A stretch of 64,000 nt of DNA from positions 62,001 to 126,000 of the forward strand of contig NZ_VOOR01000004.1 in the NCBI RefSeq assembly GCF_007993045.1, read 5' to 3'. This stretch comes from Phaeodactylibacter luteus. GTDB lineage: Bacteria; Bacteroidota; Bacteroidia; Chitinophagales; Saprospiraceae. A program made the position numbers and the translations under genes. Of the stretch, positions 61,504 through 64,000 are shown piece by piece. The notes under the pieces were generated by a model. It did no database searches and was not told where the DNA came from. It saw only the letters and a list, made by a program, of their open reading frames with translations. Position 1 is the first letter of the stretch. Every line of letters starts with the position of its first letter.

Positions 61504-64000
<2,497 letters not shown>

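Overview
The window looks like a chromosome segment of a marine-type Bacteroidota, most likely of the Saprospiria group (Phaeodactylibacter/Lewinella-like). This is inferred from a type IX secretion sorting tail, large secreted surface proteins, a TAnnTTTG-type promoter box, GC-rich core genes and a dispersed intergenic repeat family. No rRNA gene, tRNA gene or CRISPR array was seen. All family assignments come from reading the sequence; no database was searched.

Layout. (1) 1-6.1 kb is core: the 3' part of a KamA-family radical SAM enzyme, an ECF sigma factor with a small membrane protein, a class I/II aminotransferase, and mnmE. Short inverted-repeat (MITE-like) elements lie between them. 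(2) 6.1-42.1 kb is a defence island with lower and uneven GC, decayed genes and repeats. (3) 42.2-57.8 kb is a run of minus-strand genes for surface proteins: a T9SS-sorted protein, a collagen-like protein, an outer-membrane barrel candidate, a 2210-aa secreted protein and a fibronectin-III protein. It ends with a sensor kinase and response regulator. (4) 58.3-64 kb is core metabolism: a PaaI-type thioesterase, a PaaJ-type thiolase, PaaK, and an exported catalase-peroxidase.

The defence island holds a full type 1 BREX set cut in two. brxA-brxB-brxC-pglX plus a PD-(D/E)XK nuclease form one minus-strand block; pglZ-brxL form a second block 7.5 kb away. The gap carries a three-gene set not recognised as a described system (a small protein, a ParB-fused OLD-like ATPase, and a TOPRIM protein). 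It also carries a toxin-antitoxin-chaperone (SecB-like) module, a PIN-domain toxin-antitoxin pair, an orphan antitoxin-like regulator and a nonsense-broken secreted nuclease-like gene.

Upstream of brxA, in the same direction, lie two overlapping genes that look like the plasmid-eliminating DdmD (helicase-nuclease) and DdmE (Argonaute-like) pair. Divergent from ddmD is a sigma-54 activator with an RtcR-like/CARF-like N-terminal sensor. The short region between them contains a near-consensus -24/-12 element facing ddmD and a two-copy 15-bp direct repeat at 20-bp spacing, placed as an upstream activator site would be. The sequence therefore suggests ligand-triggered, sigma-54-driven expression of a combined DdmDE-BREX operon.

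Unexplained sequence structure includes an about 190-200-bp mobile element family with 8-bp target duplications, a heptamer (ACTAAGG) strongly concentrated in 36.7-38.6 kb, and three decayed copies of one winged-helix gene end at both edges of the island.
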